DNA of 64,000 nt from Treponema sp. (GTDB lineage: Bacteria > Spirochaetota > Spirochaetia > Treponematales > Treponemataceae): assembly GCA_017381365.1 (NCBI GenBank), contig JAFOCI010000079.1, positions 22,118-86,117 on the forward strand, written 5' to 3'. The translations under genes were made by a program, and so were the position numbers. Shown in pieces: positions 36,498 to 45,635 of this stretch (the first letter of the stretch is position 1; each line of letters opens with the position of its first letter). Under the pieces are notes generated by a model. It saw only the letters and a program-made list of their open reading frames with translations. It ran no database searches and was not told the origin of the DNA.

Positions 36498-36512
36498 TAT
36501 TTTTTAATATGA

Positions 36513-36544
36513 TATAATAAGCCTCCTGAACGGAGGCTTTTTTT
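36513..36544 (+). terminator. Terminator overlapping the next gene's promoter and Shine-Dalgarno
   Basis: AAGCCTCC (36519-36526), loop TGAAC, GGAGGCTT (36532-36539) and seven T's: a classic rho-independent terminator for the acidic protein gene. The 3' arm contains GGAGG, which stands eight bases before the ATG at 36545 and is evidently its Shine-Dalgarno. An extended -10 (TGATATAAT, 36510-36518) ends next to the stem. A transcript from it would start near 36525, lack most of the 5' arm and leave the Shine-Dalgarno free. Confidence 0.75.
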
Positions 36545-38008
36545 ATGCATAAAATTGAGTATCTAACAGCAAAAAACAACTCCCTTTCCTGTAAAATAGA
36601 TAATATTCTATTGCATTCTGCCTATAATCCAGAAAATGAAGCAAAAAATGTTGTTGAAACAATTCATCTGTCTTTCAAGCCTGATTATTTTTTCATAATT
36701 GAACCTGGAATAAACTATCTTTACAAGTTAATTAAGCAAAAATTTCCTGATTGCAAAATATGCATCTTACGATTTACAAAGGATTTTGATGATTATAATT
36801 ATAATGCAGACAAAAACTTTTATATCTTAGACACTTCAGCAAATTCTTTCGAAACTGATTTAATTAATTTTTTTCACGATGAAGGAATATTGAAAACTCA
36901 CTTTATTCAATGGCAGCCCTCTGGCAAAATATTCAAACAGGAGACAGACTTTGCATGGGAAACAATAAAAAAAGTCATTCAATACAGTCAAACAATTCTT
37001 AATACTAATGGATTTTTTGCAAAAAGATGGTTAAAAAATTCAATTTCATTCTTAAAATTTTCAAAGAACTTTTCAACTATAAAAAAAGGTCATTGTGACA
37101 TTCTTGTTACGGCCAGTGGAATAAGTCTAAATTCATCATTAAATGACATAAAAAAAATTCGTAAAGAAATTTTTCTTATTGCTGTATCTTCCAGCCTTAA
37201 ACCTTTAATTTATGCTGGAATCTTACCAGATATGGTTATTTCAACAGATGGAGGATTCTGGGCAAAAAAACATTTATCCCCTGTTTTATTAAACAAAGCA
37301 CTGCCAGTTGCTATTTCACCAGAAAGTAATTGTCCAAAAAAAATTTTACAAGAAAACCCTATCATATCTCTCTGTTATTCAGATGGAATTGGTTCAACAC
37401 TAGTAAAAAAACTTATTCCTGAAACAATTATTGCAGAACGAAATGGTACAGTGTCTGGTACAGCAATAGAATTTGCATTATCAATAACAGATGGAAATGT
37501 TTATGTATGCGGACTTGATCTTTCTGGTTCACCTTCATTTCAACATACAAATCCAAATGAAATAGAAACTTTCAATTCTTGCTTTGATAACAAAATCAAT
37601 AACGTAGAAACAAGGCAAACAATTTCAAGATTTAATTCGAATTCTCTTAAAGTGTACGAAAACTGGTTCTCAAAAAATTCTAGAAAATTCAATAATCGAG
37701 TTATACGTATTTCAAATGGCTTTAATTATCAAAACAAGCTTGGAGAAATCAAAGATATTGATTTTTCACAGATAAAAATAAAAACAAATTCTCTAAAACC
37801 AGAAATTACTAAGCCTTTCATGCTGAAAATCAATATTCAACAGATTAAGGAAGAAATTACAAAATTTAGTGAAAATGATGATTTTATAAAAGAATGTTTT
37901 CCTATAGAATGTTTAACAGCTTCTCGTACTGTTGATTCAGTTGAAAGAGAAAATTTAAATATCAAATTAAAAACTGATACTAAAAGACTAATCGAAAGTT
38001 TATTTTAG
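36545..38008 (+). CDS. DUF115 (MptE/Maf-like) protein 1
   Basis: 487 residues. The central region matches the DUF115 fold: CDILVTASGISLNSSLNDIKKIRKEIFLIAVSSSLKPLIYAGILPDMVISTDGG, then GSTLVKKLIPE and NVYVCGLDLSGSPSFQHTNP. Maf/DUF115 proteins in Campylobacter, Aeromonas and clostridia are motility accessory factors that transfer nonulosonic acids to flagellin. Treponema denticola flagellins are known to be glycosylated. I infer a flagellin glycosyltransferase, though related 6-hydroxymethylpterin pyrophosphokinases cannot be excluded. A similar gene follows nine bases later. Confidence 0.75.
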   Translation: MHKIEYLTAKNNSLSCKIDNILLHSAYNPENEAKNVVETIHLSFKPDYFFIIEPGINYLYKLIKQKFPDCKICILRFTKDFDDYNYNADKNFYILDTSANSFETDLINFFHDEGILKTHFIQWQPSGKIFKQETDFAWETIKKVIQYSQTILNTNGFFAKRWLKNSISFLKFSKNFSTIKKGHCDILVTASGISLNSSLNDIKKIRKEIFLIAVSSSLKPLIYAGILPDMVISTDGGFWAKKHLSPVLLNKALPVAISPESNCPKKILQENPIISLCYSDGIGSTLVKKLIPETIIAERNGTVSGTAIEFALSITDGNVYVCGLDLSGSPSFQHTNPNEIETFNSCFDNKINNVETRQTISRFNSNSLKVYENWFSKNSRKFNNRVIRISNGFNYQNKLGEIKDIDFSQIKIKTNSLKPEITKPFMLKINIQQIKEEITKFSENDDFIKECFPIECLTASRTVDSVERENLNIKLKTDTKRLIESLF

Positions 38009-38016
38009 GATTAAAA

Positions 38017-39525
38017 ATGCTTTATTCTAATACAATACCTGCAAAAAATAATCAAATCATTCCAGTTTTTTATGACGGTAGACCAATGCATTCAAAATAT
38101 GATCCGCTAAGAGAAGCCGAAAATTTTGTTCAGACGATAAAAAAAAGCGATTTTTTTGTTGTTGCAGGAATAGGTGCTGGTTATCACATAAAAAAAATTT
38201 CTGAAAAATTCCCAGAATCTGTTATTCTTGCTGTTGAAAACAGTAATCTGGAATTAGATTTTTTAAGAAATAATATTTCCGAAATAAAAACAATTGAAAA
38301 TCAAAAAAATATATACTTTTCAACTCTAACTGATTTTCCAGAAAAACTGAAAAATCTATACGTTCCTGCCGTTTATGACAAAATAAATTTAGTTGAACAC
38401 AAAGCCTGGTCTACTGCAAATTCAGAAAATTATAGCCGTCTGGTAGAATTATTCAAAAATTCTATAAGAGATATTTCTTCTGATTTTTCAACTCAAGCTC
38501 ACTTTGGAAAATTATGGACTAGAAATATATTGCAAAACCTTAAACACATTAATAATGAAAAAAAATTTAATTTTCCAATAAATAAAACTGCATTAATTGT
38601 TGCTGCAGGACCTTCTCTTGATAACTTTTTACATAATCATCTGGAAAAATTAAACGAATATTATATAATCGCTACAGATACTGCACATAAAATTCTTACA
38701 AGAAATAAAATTATTCCAGATGCTGTTTTTTCTGTTGACGGCCAAAGCATTTCAACAAATCATTTTTCAAACGATTTTAGTTGTAAATCAAATAACATTA
38801 TTTATATCTTTGAGCTTACTGCAAATCATTCTGTTGTAAAAAGAATTTGTAATAAAACAAAAAACTACATTTTTACATTTTCTTCTCATCCACTTGAAGT
38901 TTTCGCAGCAAATTTTTCAAAAGATTCTTTAATTCACATTGATTCAAAATCCGGGACAGTAACAATTGCTGCGATAGATTTTGCTAAAAGTGCAGGTTTT
39001 TCAAAAATTGTTGTTGCTGGTGCCGATTTTGCATATTCAAATGGTAAAAGTTATGCGAAAGGTTCCTATCTTGATGATTTATATTTAAAAGACCAAAATA
39101 AAACTCATAATCAGGAAACCAGCTATTCTCAGCTAATGTACAGAACAAAACTTATGAAAATTGACCAGACAAAATATACAACCGAAACTTTAAATTCGTA
39201 TAGAATTGCACTAGAAACCTGGCTAAAAAACAACAATTACGACGCTGATTTTTTTGATAACTGTTACCATCTTTCTGCAAAAATAACTGATAAAAAAAAC
39301 GCTATTGTGATAAAAACATTTAACTATTCATCTTTTGTAAATACAATAAATTCCGTATATTCTGATAATCATACAATAGATAAAGCAAATCTTAAAATAA
39401 GCGACATTATCTTATTGCCCGTCATTGCATATTTAAAAAAAAGAGATATGGAACTTTCGGGGAATTTAAAATTCTTTGAAGACTATGTAAAACTTGCACG
39501 TAATTTTATACTACGTTATACTTGA
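38017..39525 (+). CDS. DUF115 (MptE/Maf-like) protein 2
   Basis: 502 residues, a divergent paralogue of its upstream neighbour. It has the DUF115 core NKTALIVAAGPSLDNFLHNHLEKLNEYYIIATDTAHKILTRNKIIPDAVFSVDGQ and later GTVTIAAIDFAKSAGFSKIVVAGADFAYSNGKSYAKGSY. Its N-terminal part (about 1-170) resembles the N-terminal domain of Maf proteins (FFVVAGIGAGYHIKKISEKFPESVILAVENS). A TAGGA Shine-Dalgarno precedes the ATG. Probably works with protein 1 on the same glycoprotein substrate. Confidence 0.78.
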   Translation: MLYSNTIPAKNNQIIPVFYDGRPMHSKYDPLREAENFVQTIKKSDFFVVAGIGAGYHIKKISEKFPESVILAVENSNLELDFLRNNISEIKTIENQKNIYFSTLTDFPEKLKNLYVPAVYDKINLVEHKAWSTANSENYSRLVELFKNSIRDISSDFSTQAHFGKLWTRNILQNLKHINNEKKFNFPINKTALIVAAGPSLDNFLHNHLEKLNEYYIIATDTAHKILTRNKIIPDAVFSVDGQSISTNHFSNDFSCKSNNIIYIFELTANHSVVKRICNKTKNYIFTFSSHPLEVFAANFSKDSLIHIDSKSGTVTIAAIDFAKSAGFSKIVVAGADFAYSNGKSYAKGSYLDDLYLKDQNKTHNQETSYSQLMYRTKLMKIDQTKYTTETLNSYRIALETWLKNNNYDADFFDNCYHLSAKITDKKNAIVIKTFNYSSFVNTINSVYSDNHTIDKANLKISDIILLPVIAYLKKRDMELSGNLKFFEDYVKLARNFILRYT

Positions 39526-39528
39526 TAT

Positions 39529-40731
39529 ATGAATAAGAAATTTGTTAGATTTTATTTTGTTTTTGTTTTATTAATTTTTACATTTTCAATCACATATTTT
39601 ATTTCTGAAACTTACAGAAGTTATAAAAATAATTCAAAAGAAACCCAAACTGCTTTTTTTCAGTTAAAAAATGATTCATCTGATGATGATTTGTTTCTAA
39701 AATCTATTGAAAAGTTTTCTCAGGATTCCAACGTCATTGCCTTGCAGATAATTAAAAATAAAAAAGGGTTTTATGCAAAAAATGAAAATTTCAATTATAA
39801 TTTTGAATCTGCAATGATTTCAGTAATTTCAGATTGTTTTAACGAATCTGATAACTTTTATGAAATAACAGCTGCTGTTTATAAACTTAATCCAGATACA
39901 ATCTATAAAAATGCAAAATTTTCGTTTCTAATTATTCTCACTTTTACAATAATTACAGCTGTTTTTTTGATTTTCATAAATCAAAAAAATAATAAAGAAA
40001 GTAAAAATATATTCAATGAAAATTCAAATAATTCTCAATCAAATGATGAAAATACATATGAATCAGACGTTGATTCCGCTGCAGAAACAGAAGAAAACTC
40101 GTTAATAAATCTGCCAGAAGAAGAAAGTTTATCTGATAAAGAACCTGAGCTTTGCGAAATTAATAAAGAAGAAGAATTACACTCTTTTGAACAGGAAAAT
40201 AACGATTTCAGCACCCAGGAAACAGAAACAGTTCAATTCACTCCAGAGGAATCCACAGAAAAACTCAGCATAGAAGAAGATTCTGACAAAAACAACCAGA
40301 CTTCTCTTCTTCAGGAAATTTTAAATACTAAAACAGAGACAGCAGTTTTCCTTATAAAAACAGATACTGATGATAATTTTCTCAAGACAAAAGTATTAAC
40401 GGAAAAATATTTTGATAATGATATAATTATAGAAAAAGAAAATAATACAATCTTAATCATCAAAAAGAACATAAACATTGACGAAGCAGAAGATTGCGCA
40501 GCAGAATTTCACGAGGAATTATTGTCAGAATATGAAAATATGGAACAAAATTCTGTCTGTATAGGAATTTCATGTACAACAACTAGATTGATTACAGCAG
40601 ATCGTCTTATTTTAGAAGCTGAAGAAGCATTAAAACATGCTATAAATGAAAAAGATTCTGATATAATCGGTTTTCATGTAGATATTGATAAATACAACGA
40701 ATTTATTGCTTCAGAGGAAAACAAACAATAA
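39529..40731 (+). CDS. Membrane protein with degenerate GGDEF-like domain
   Basis: 400 residues: helix 1 (FYFVFVLLIFTFSITYFISETY), a small periplasmic domain, helix 2 (FSFLIILTFTIITAVFLIFIN, about 128-148), an acidic linker (about 155-255), then about 140 residues that follow the order of a GGDEF domain and end with CIGISCTTTRLITADRLILEAEEALKHAINEKDSDIIGF. The catalytic motif is absent (the equivalent stretch is IIEKENNTILIIKK), so it cannot be an active diguanylate cyclase. Starts four bases after the DUF115 gene without a Shine-Dalgarno. Role unknown. Confidence 0.6.
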   Translation: MNKKFVRFYFVFVLLIFTFSITYFISETYRSYKNNSKETQTAFFQLKNDSSDDDLFLKSIEKFSQDSNVIALQIIKNKKGFYAKNENFNYNFESAMISVISDCFNESDNFYEITAAVYKLNPDTIYKNAKFSFLIILTFTIITAVFLIFINQKNNKESKNIFNENSNNSQSNDENTYESDVDSAAETEENSLINLPEEESLSDKEPELCEINKEEELHSFEQENNDFSTQETETVQFTPEESTEKLSIEEDSDKNNQTSLLQEILNTKTETAVFLIKTDTDDNFLKTKVLTEKYFDNDIIIEKENNTILIIKKNINIDEAEDCAAEFHEELLSEYENMEQNSVCIGISCTTTRLITADRLILEAEEALKHAINEKDSDIIGFHVDIDKYNEFIASEENKQ

Positions 40732-40748
40732 CGGTTAACTCAACTAAT

Positions 40749-41357
40749 TTAATTATTTGAATCAACCTCTTCTTTCTTAGATTCTTCATTTTCCTCTGTA
40801 TCAGTATTAATTATTTTATTCAGATTTTCTATATTTGCATTATCAGGAAATCTTTCTTGTAGTTCTGCAAATTTAGTTTTAGCGTCATCCATGCGCTCGT
40901 CTGCAATAAGAACATTTATATAATTAACGAGGATATCAGCATTATTCTGTTCTTTGCCACAGAGGTATTCATATATATTTATAGCCGATTCAATTTTTCC
41001 TTCCATTGCATATAAATATGCAATGGAAATCTGCAAATCAGTATTATTAACATCACGCTTTAACAGACGATTATAAATTTTTCTGGCTTCTTTATATTTT
41101 TTTGCAAAAACATAAGCTCTGCCAAGTTTATAATAACAAGTCCAGAATATATTTTTATTTTTTAGTGCATAAGTATAAAACTCGACAGCTTTATCATATT
41201 TATTCAAATCCATGTAAGAGTCAGCAATATTCATATATTCAATATAAATATTATTAGTTTTTGTTTCTGTTTCACCGGGAATAGGAACAGAAGGCATGGT
41301 CTGACACGCGGAAAAAGAAAAAACACAAATAAACAGGAAAAAATACAAATACTTCAT
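40749..41357 (-). CDS. TPR lipoprotein
   Basis: 202 residues with a lipoprotein signal (FLFICVFSFSAC, Cys18 as the lipidated residue), then three or more TPR units (e.g. AVEFYTYALKNKNIFWTCYYKLGRAYVFAKKYKEARKIYNRLLKRDVNNTDLQISIAYLYAMEGKIESAINIYEYL). Envelope-bound protein-binding scaffold. It follows the lipoprotein gene below by five bases, so the two are cotranscribed with ileS. Function unknown. Confidence 0.7.
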   Translation of the reverse strand: MKYLYFFLFICVFSFSACQTMPSVPIPGETETKTNNIYIEYMNIADSYMDLNKYDKAVEFYTYALKNKNIFWTCYYKLGRAYVFAKKYKEARKIYNRLLKRDVNNTDLQISIAYLYAMEGKIESAINIYEYLCGKEQNNADILVNYINVLIADERMDDAKTKFAELQERFPDNANIENLNKIINTDTEENEESKKEEVDSNN

Positions 41358-41362
41358 AAACT

Positions 41363-42286
41363 TTACAATAACAGAAGTTGATATAACTGTTTCTTATTCA
41401 ATTTAATATTTGAAATAGTTAAATTTGTTTCGGTTGAACTAGAAACTTGAGCATCTGTTAATCCAAGAGCCAGTGTCAAAGCTCCTCGAGCAGCAGGAAT
41501 AATTCGCCGATTAATAAAATCAAACTGAATTTCCATTATAAATTGATTATTATTTTTTGGATCATTACATATTGAACCACAAACATAATTCAACTGATAA
41601 TTTAATTGGGCTCCAACAAGCATAGAAAGAAAAGCTTGTGGTCTTGTAGCAAAAAATTTTATATTATCATCAGGTATTCCGTTATCATAACATAACCAGT
41701 CATATACATTGTTATTCAATGATTCATTCTTATCAACTTGAGAAGTTACAATATTATGATATTTTTCTATCATTGACGGAACATTATATCCAGTACAAGC
41801 GGTAAAAGTATCAGGAAAAGATGCCAGTGTTCCCATCCGCTCATATATTTCATATTTAGATTTTTTGCCGTCGTTTGCATCCAAAACCAAAGAATCAGAA
41901 TTCCAGCCGTTTCCTTTTGAAAAAGCAGATTTTATAACAACTTTTGGAAAATTACAGGAAGCAGCGAGCTGATATTCAGTTCCTTTTTTAGTTCTTTCAA
42001 GACCAATGTAAATTGTGTCGATACGTTCTGTTATTCTTCTGGCGTTAGCTTCTGACAATCCCTTTACTTTTGCCTGCAAAATTTTCTCAAACTGTTCAGA
42101 ATCAACAGATGTTGGAATCCTAAGATAAAAAGAACTTTTATTATCAAGAAGAGATAAAACATCCACTTTTTCATAAACTGGAATAGCTGTTTTACAGGCA
42201 GAAAGAGAAATCAAAATACAAAGATATAAAGCAGCCGTCACATAAAAATGAAACAGCTGCTTTATTTTAGCATTAAGCCTTTTCAA
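41363..42286 (-). CDS. Lipoprotein of unknown function
   Basis: I place the start at the TTG at 42286: it follows a GGAG Shine-Dalgarno by eight bases and gives a basic, then hydrophobic lipoprotein signal (LKRLNAKIKQLFHFYVTAALYLCILISLSAC). A later GTG is possible. Mature part about 275 residues, with no catalytic motif I recognise (VDVLSLLDNKSSFYLRIPTSVDSEQF...; late LTLALGLTDAQVSSSTETNL). The start overlaps the end of ileS by 14 bases. Surface or periplasmic location inferred. Confidence 0.6.
   Translation of the reverse strand: MKRLNAKIKQLFHFYVTAALYLCILISLSACKTAIPVYEKVDVLSLLDNKSSFYLRIPTSVDSEQFEKILQAKVKGLSEANARRITERIDTIYIGLERTKKGTEYQLAASCNFPKVVIKSAFSKGNGWNSDSLVLDANDGKKSKYEIYERMGTLASFPDTFTACTGYNVPSMIEKYHNIVTSQVDKNESLNNNVYDWLCYDNGIPDDNIKFFATRPQAFLSMLVGAQLNYQLNYVCGSICNDPKNNNQFIMEIQFDFINRRIIPAARGALTLALGLTDAQVSSSTETNLTISNIKLNKKQLYQLLLL
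42226..42265 (-). promoter_or_regulatory. Inverted repeat just after ileS
   Basis: A perfect 10-bp stem (ATAAAGCAGC / GCTGCTTTAT) with a 20-base loop, starting seven bases past the ileS stop and inside the 5' end of the lipoprotein gene. Without a T-run it is a poor terminator; it may modulate the downstream gene or simply be a weak ileS terminator. Confidence 0.35.
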
Positions 42287-45200
42287 TAGAAATACTCCAC
42301 TTCTTATCTTCAGATTCAACTTCTGTACCACCAGCAATGTTATCTGCAAAAACAGATGAAGAAGCAAGAACTTCACCAGCAACAAAAGTTTCAAACATCT
42401 GGAATGCTGATTTCAATTCATCATCACCGCTAACAGTAAGCTTGATGCGGTCTGTAACATTCAAGCCACTTTCCTTACGAAGATTCTGAATACCACGAAC
42501 AAGATCACGAACATAACCTTCTTTTTTAAGTTCATCAGTAATCTTTGAATCAAGACCTACAGTAAGAGTTCCATCGTTCAAAACTTTAAGACCATCTTTT
42601 TCAAGACGTTCAACAATTACTTTTTCTTCGTTAAGTTCAACAGATGTTCCATCAACATCAATAGTAAGTTTTGTACCTTCAAGGATTGACTGAATCTGTT
42701 CAGAAGAAAGTGTCATGATTATTGATGCTGCAGCCTTCATTTTTGGTCCAAGTTCTTTACCAAGAACCTTGAAGTTTGCCTTTGCTTTATATTCTACAAG
42801 TTCATCTTCACGGTCATGGAATTCTACCTTCTTAACGTTCAATTCTTCGCGGATTGAATCTTCCATCTCTGCAAGAACACGTTTTTCATCAGAATTGCGG
42901 GTTACAAGAGCAACAGATGCCAATGGCTGACGGTTCTTAAGGTTGAATGTATTGCGCAAAGAACGTCCCATAGAAACAGCTTTCTGAACTGTTGCCATTT
43001 TGAATTCAAGTTCTTCATTATGCCATTTTTCATTGTAAACAGGATAATCTGTAAGATGAACTGAATCCTTGTCCTCAGAATTTTTAAGATTCTGCCACAT
43101 TTCTTCTGTAATAAACGGAACAAATGGAGCTGCAACCTGAGCAAATGTTTTAAGAGCAATGTACAATGCTTCGTATGCTTCTGCTTTATCTGAATCATTT
43201 TCTGACTTCCAGAAACGACGGCGTGAGCGGCGGATATACCAGTTGTTCATTTCGTCAATGAATTTAACAATTGGATCAACCGCACCACTCAAATCATAGT
43301 CATCAAGACCATTTGTAACATCCTTAACCATTTTTTGAGTGATAGACAAAAGCCATGCATCCAGTGGATTCGAAGGAAGCTTATTGTCGAACAAATGACC
43401 TGTTGGCTCTACACCATCAATATTAGCGTATGTTACAAAGAAACTGTATGAGTTCCACAAAGGAAGGATAATGTTCTTGATTACGTCGCGAACACCTTCA
43501 TCTGAATAGCGAAGGTCATCAGCTTTTACTACCGCAGAGTGAATGAGGAACAGACGAAGAGCATCTGCGCCAAATTTATTAATTGCTTCTACAGGGTCTG
43601 TATAGTTGCGCAAAGATTTAGACATTTTGCGTCCATCAGATGCAAGAACAAGGCCGTTTACAACACAGTTCTGGAAAGCAGGCTTGTCGAACAAGTGGCT
43701 TGCAAGAATTGTAAGTGTGTAGAACCAACCACGAGTCTGATCCAGTCCTTCAGAAATAAAATTAGCAGGGAAATGCTTTTCAAAATAATCCTTGTTTTCA
43801 AAAGGATAATGCTGCTGAGCATAAGGCATGCTTCCTGATTCAAACCAGCAGTCAAAAACCTCTGGAATACGGCGCATTGTCTTTCCACATTTACAAGGAA
43901 TAGTAATCTTATCTACAAACTGCTTGTGAAGGTCTTCAGGATAAGTTCCAGAAAGTTTTTTCAATTCATCGCGGCTTCCAACGCACAAAACTTCCTTACA
44001 GTCAGGGTCTTCACACTTCCAGATAGGAATCGGGTTACCCCAGTAGCGGTTGCGGCTTACAGCCCAGTCGCGGGAACCTGCAAGCCATTTACCAAAACGG
44101 CCTTCCTTGATGTGTGCAGGCTGCCATTTAATCTGACTGTTTGCACGCAAAAGAGCTTCATGATGGTCGGCAACCTTTACGAACCATGAACCAATACCAC
44201 GGTAAATCAAAGGAGAGCCACATCTCCAGCAGTGTGGATATGAGTGAAGGTGCTGTTCCTTCTTGATGAGTTTGCCTTCTTTCTTAAGGCGGTCCATGAT
44301 GTCTTTATCACATTCTTTTACAAATCGGCCAGTATAATCTGGAACAGCTTTTGTAAATTTACATTCAGCGTCGATTGGTTCAACTTCTGGAACACCACTG
44401 CCTGCAAATACCTGGTGGTCATCTTCACCAAAGGCTGGTGCAATATGAACAATACCAGTACCGTCATCTGTTGTAACGTAAGCAGCATTGAACATGCGGA
44501 AAGCACCTTTTTCGCACTTCTGACGTGATTCAGCTTCACAGGCTTTTGGATCCTTAAGGTTTGCAAAATAAGGGAACAATGGTTCGTATTCTGCGCCAAG
44601 GAAATCTTTACCCTTATGACGATAGATGATTTCGTAAGCGTCTGGATCTTTATAGTAAGCTGAAAGACGAGCTTCTGCAAAGATATAGAAATCTCCTGAT
44701 TCCTTGTCCTTAATCTTTACATAATCAAGTTCTGGTCCCATACAAAGACCAAGGTTTGAAGGAAGTGTCCATGGAGTTGTTGTCCATGCGATGAAATATG
44801 TGTTTCCGTTAGCCATTTCAGGATCATTTACGCCTTCCGGTGCCTTAGTAATCTTGAAGCGGACAGTAACAGTCATATCGTTTACATCTTTATATCCCTG
44901 TGCAAGCTCGTGTGTAGAAAGAACAGTTGAACAGCGGGGACAATAAGGAAGAATGTATTTTCCTTCATAGATGAGACCTTTATCCCACAAAGATTTTGCA
45001 ACCCACCAGATTGATTCCATGTAGTCAGGGTTCATTGTCTTATAATCATGGTCAAAGTCTACCCAACGACCCATACGAGTAATTGTTGTACGCCATTCTG
45101 AAGTATATTTAAGAACAGATGCCTTACATTTATCGTTGAATTTATCAATTCCAAGCTCTTCAATTTCATGCTTTGAGTTGATTCCCAGTTCTTTTTCAAT

Positions 45201-45485
45201 AAGATTTTCTACAGGAAGACCATGACAGTCCCAACCGAAACGGCGTTCAACCTTTTTGCCCTTCATTGTCTGGTAACGAGGAATAATATCTTTAATTGTT
45301 GAAGGAATGAAATGTCCAAAGTGTGGAAGTCCTGTTGCAAACGGAGGACCATCAAAGAATACGTATTCTTCACAACCTTCACGCTGGTCTACTGATTTTT
45401 TGAAAGTATCATTTTCTTTCCAGTATTTTAAGATTTCTTCTTCCTGTTTAGGGAAGTCTGCTTTAGGATCAACTGGCTTATACAT
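42273..45485 (-). CDS. ileS: Isoleucyl-tRNA synthetase
   Basis: 1070 residues, class I synthetase. The HIGH-type motif is HFGH (55-58, PPFATGLPHFGHF), the editing domain has the usual TTPWTLPSN, and the signature KMSKS is in SDGRKMSKSLRNY near residue 620. The long C-terminal part (about 850-1070) fits the eukaryote-like IleS2 class found in many spirochaetes. Charges tRNA-Ile in the cytoplasm. An AGAGG Shine-Dalgarno lies before the ATG. The leader is short and shows no T-box. Confidence 0.97.
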   Translation of the reverse strand: MYKPVDPKADFPKQEEEILKYWKENDTFKKSVDQREGCEEYVFFDGPPFATGLPHFGHFIPSTIKDIIPRYQTMKGKKVERRFGWDCHGLPVENLIEKELGINSKHEIEELGIDKFNDKCKASVLKYTSEWRTTITRMGRWVDFDHDYKTMNPDYMESIWWVAKSLWDKGLIYEGKYILPYCPRCSTVLSTHELAQGYKDVNDMTVTVRFKITKAPEGVNDPEMANGNTYFIAWTTTPWTLPSNLGLCMGPELDYVKIKDKESGDFYIFAEARLSAYYKDPDAYEIIYRHKGKDFLGAEYEPLFPYFANLKDPKACEAESRQKCEKGAFRMFNAAYVTTDDGTGIVHIAPAFGEDDHQVFAGSGVPEVEPIDAECKFTKAVPDYTGRFVKECDKDIMDRLKKEGKLIKKEQHLHSYPHCWRCGSPLIYRGIGSWFVKVADHHEALLRANSQIKWQPAHIKEGRFGKWLAGSRDWAVSRNRYWGNPIPIWKCEDPDCKEVLCVGSRDELKKLSGTYPEDLHKQFVDKITIPCKCGKTMRRIPEVFDCWFESGSMPYAQQHYPFENKDYFEKHFPANFISEGLDQTRGWFYTLTILASHLFDKPAFQNCVVNGLVLASDGRKMSKSLRNYTDPVEAINKFGADALRLFLIHSAVVKADDLRYSDEGVRDVIKNIILPLWNSYSFFVTYANIDGVEPTGHLFDNKLPSNPLDAWLLSITQKMVKDVTNGLDDYDLSGAVDPIVKFIDEMNNWYIRRSRRRFWKSENDSDKAEAYEALYIALKTFAQVAAPFVPFITEEMWQNLKNSEDKDSVHLTDYPVYNEKWHNEELEFKMATVQKAVSMGRSLRNTFNLKNRQPLASVALVTRNSDEKRVLAEMEDSIREELNVKKVEFHDREDELVEYKAKANFKVLGKELGPKMKAAASIIMTLSSEQIQSILEGTKLTIDVDGTSVELNEEKVIVERLEKDGLKVLNDGTLTVGLDSKITDELKKEGYVRDLVRGIQNLRKESGLNVTDRIKLTVSGDDELKSAFQMFETFVAGEVLASSSVFADNIAGGTEVESEDKKWSISIEKA

Positions 45486-45635
45486 TGGTCTGTTACCTCT
45501 AATGAAAATTCTATTTTACTTTTATTATGACATATTTTCAATAAATATTCTACATATGAATCAAAACAGAACTTTTTATTAGCTAAAAAATTGTTCTGTC
45601 TTTATTTGAAACAAAAACATTCCGATACTATAAGC

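Noticed and set aside
42287..42394. Longer start of the lipoprotein gene within ileS
   Set aside because: It would place over 30 extra residues before the lipoprotein signal and is translated ileS sequence in another frame.
45486..45590. T-box riboswitch before ileS
   Set aside because: The leader is only about 60-100 bases and has no T-box sequence or specifier stem that I can recognise.
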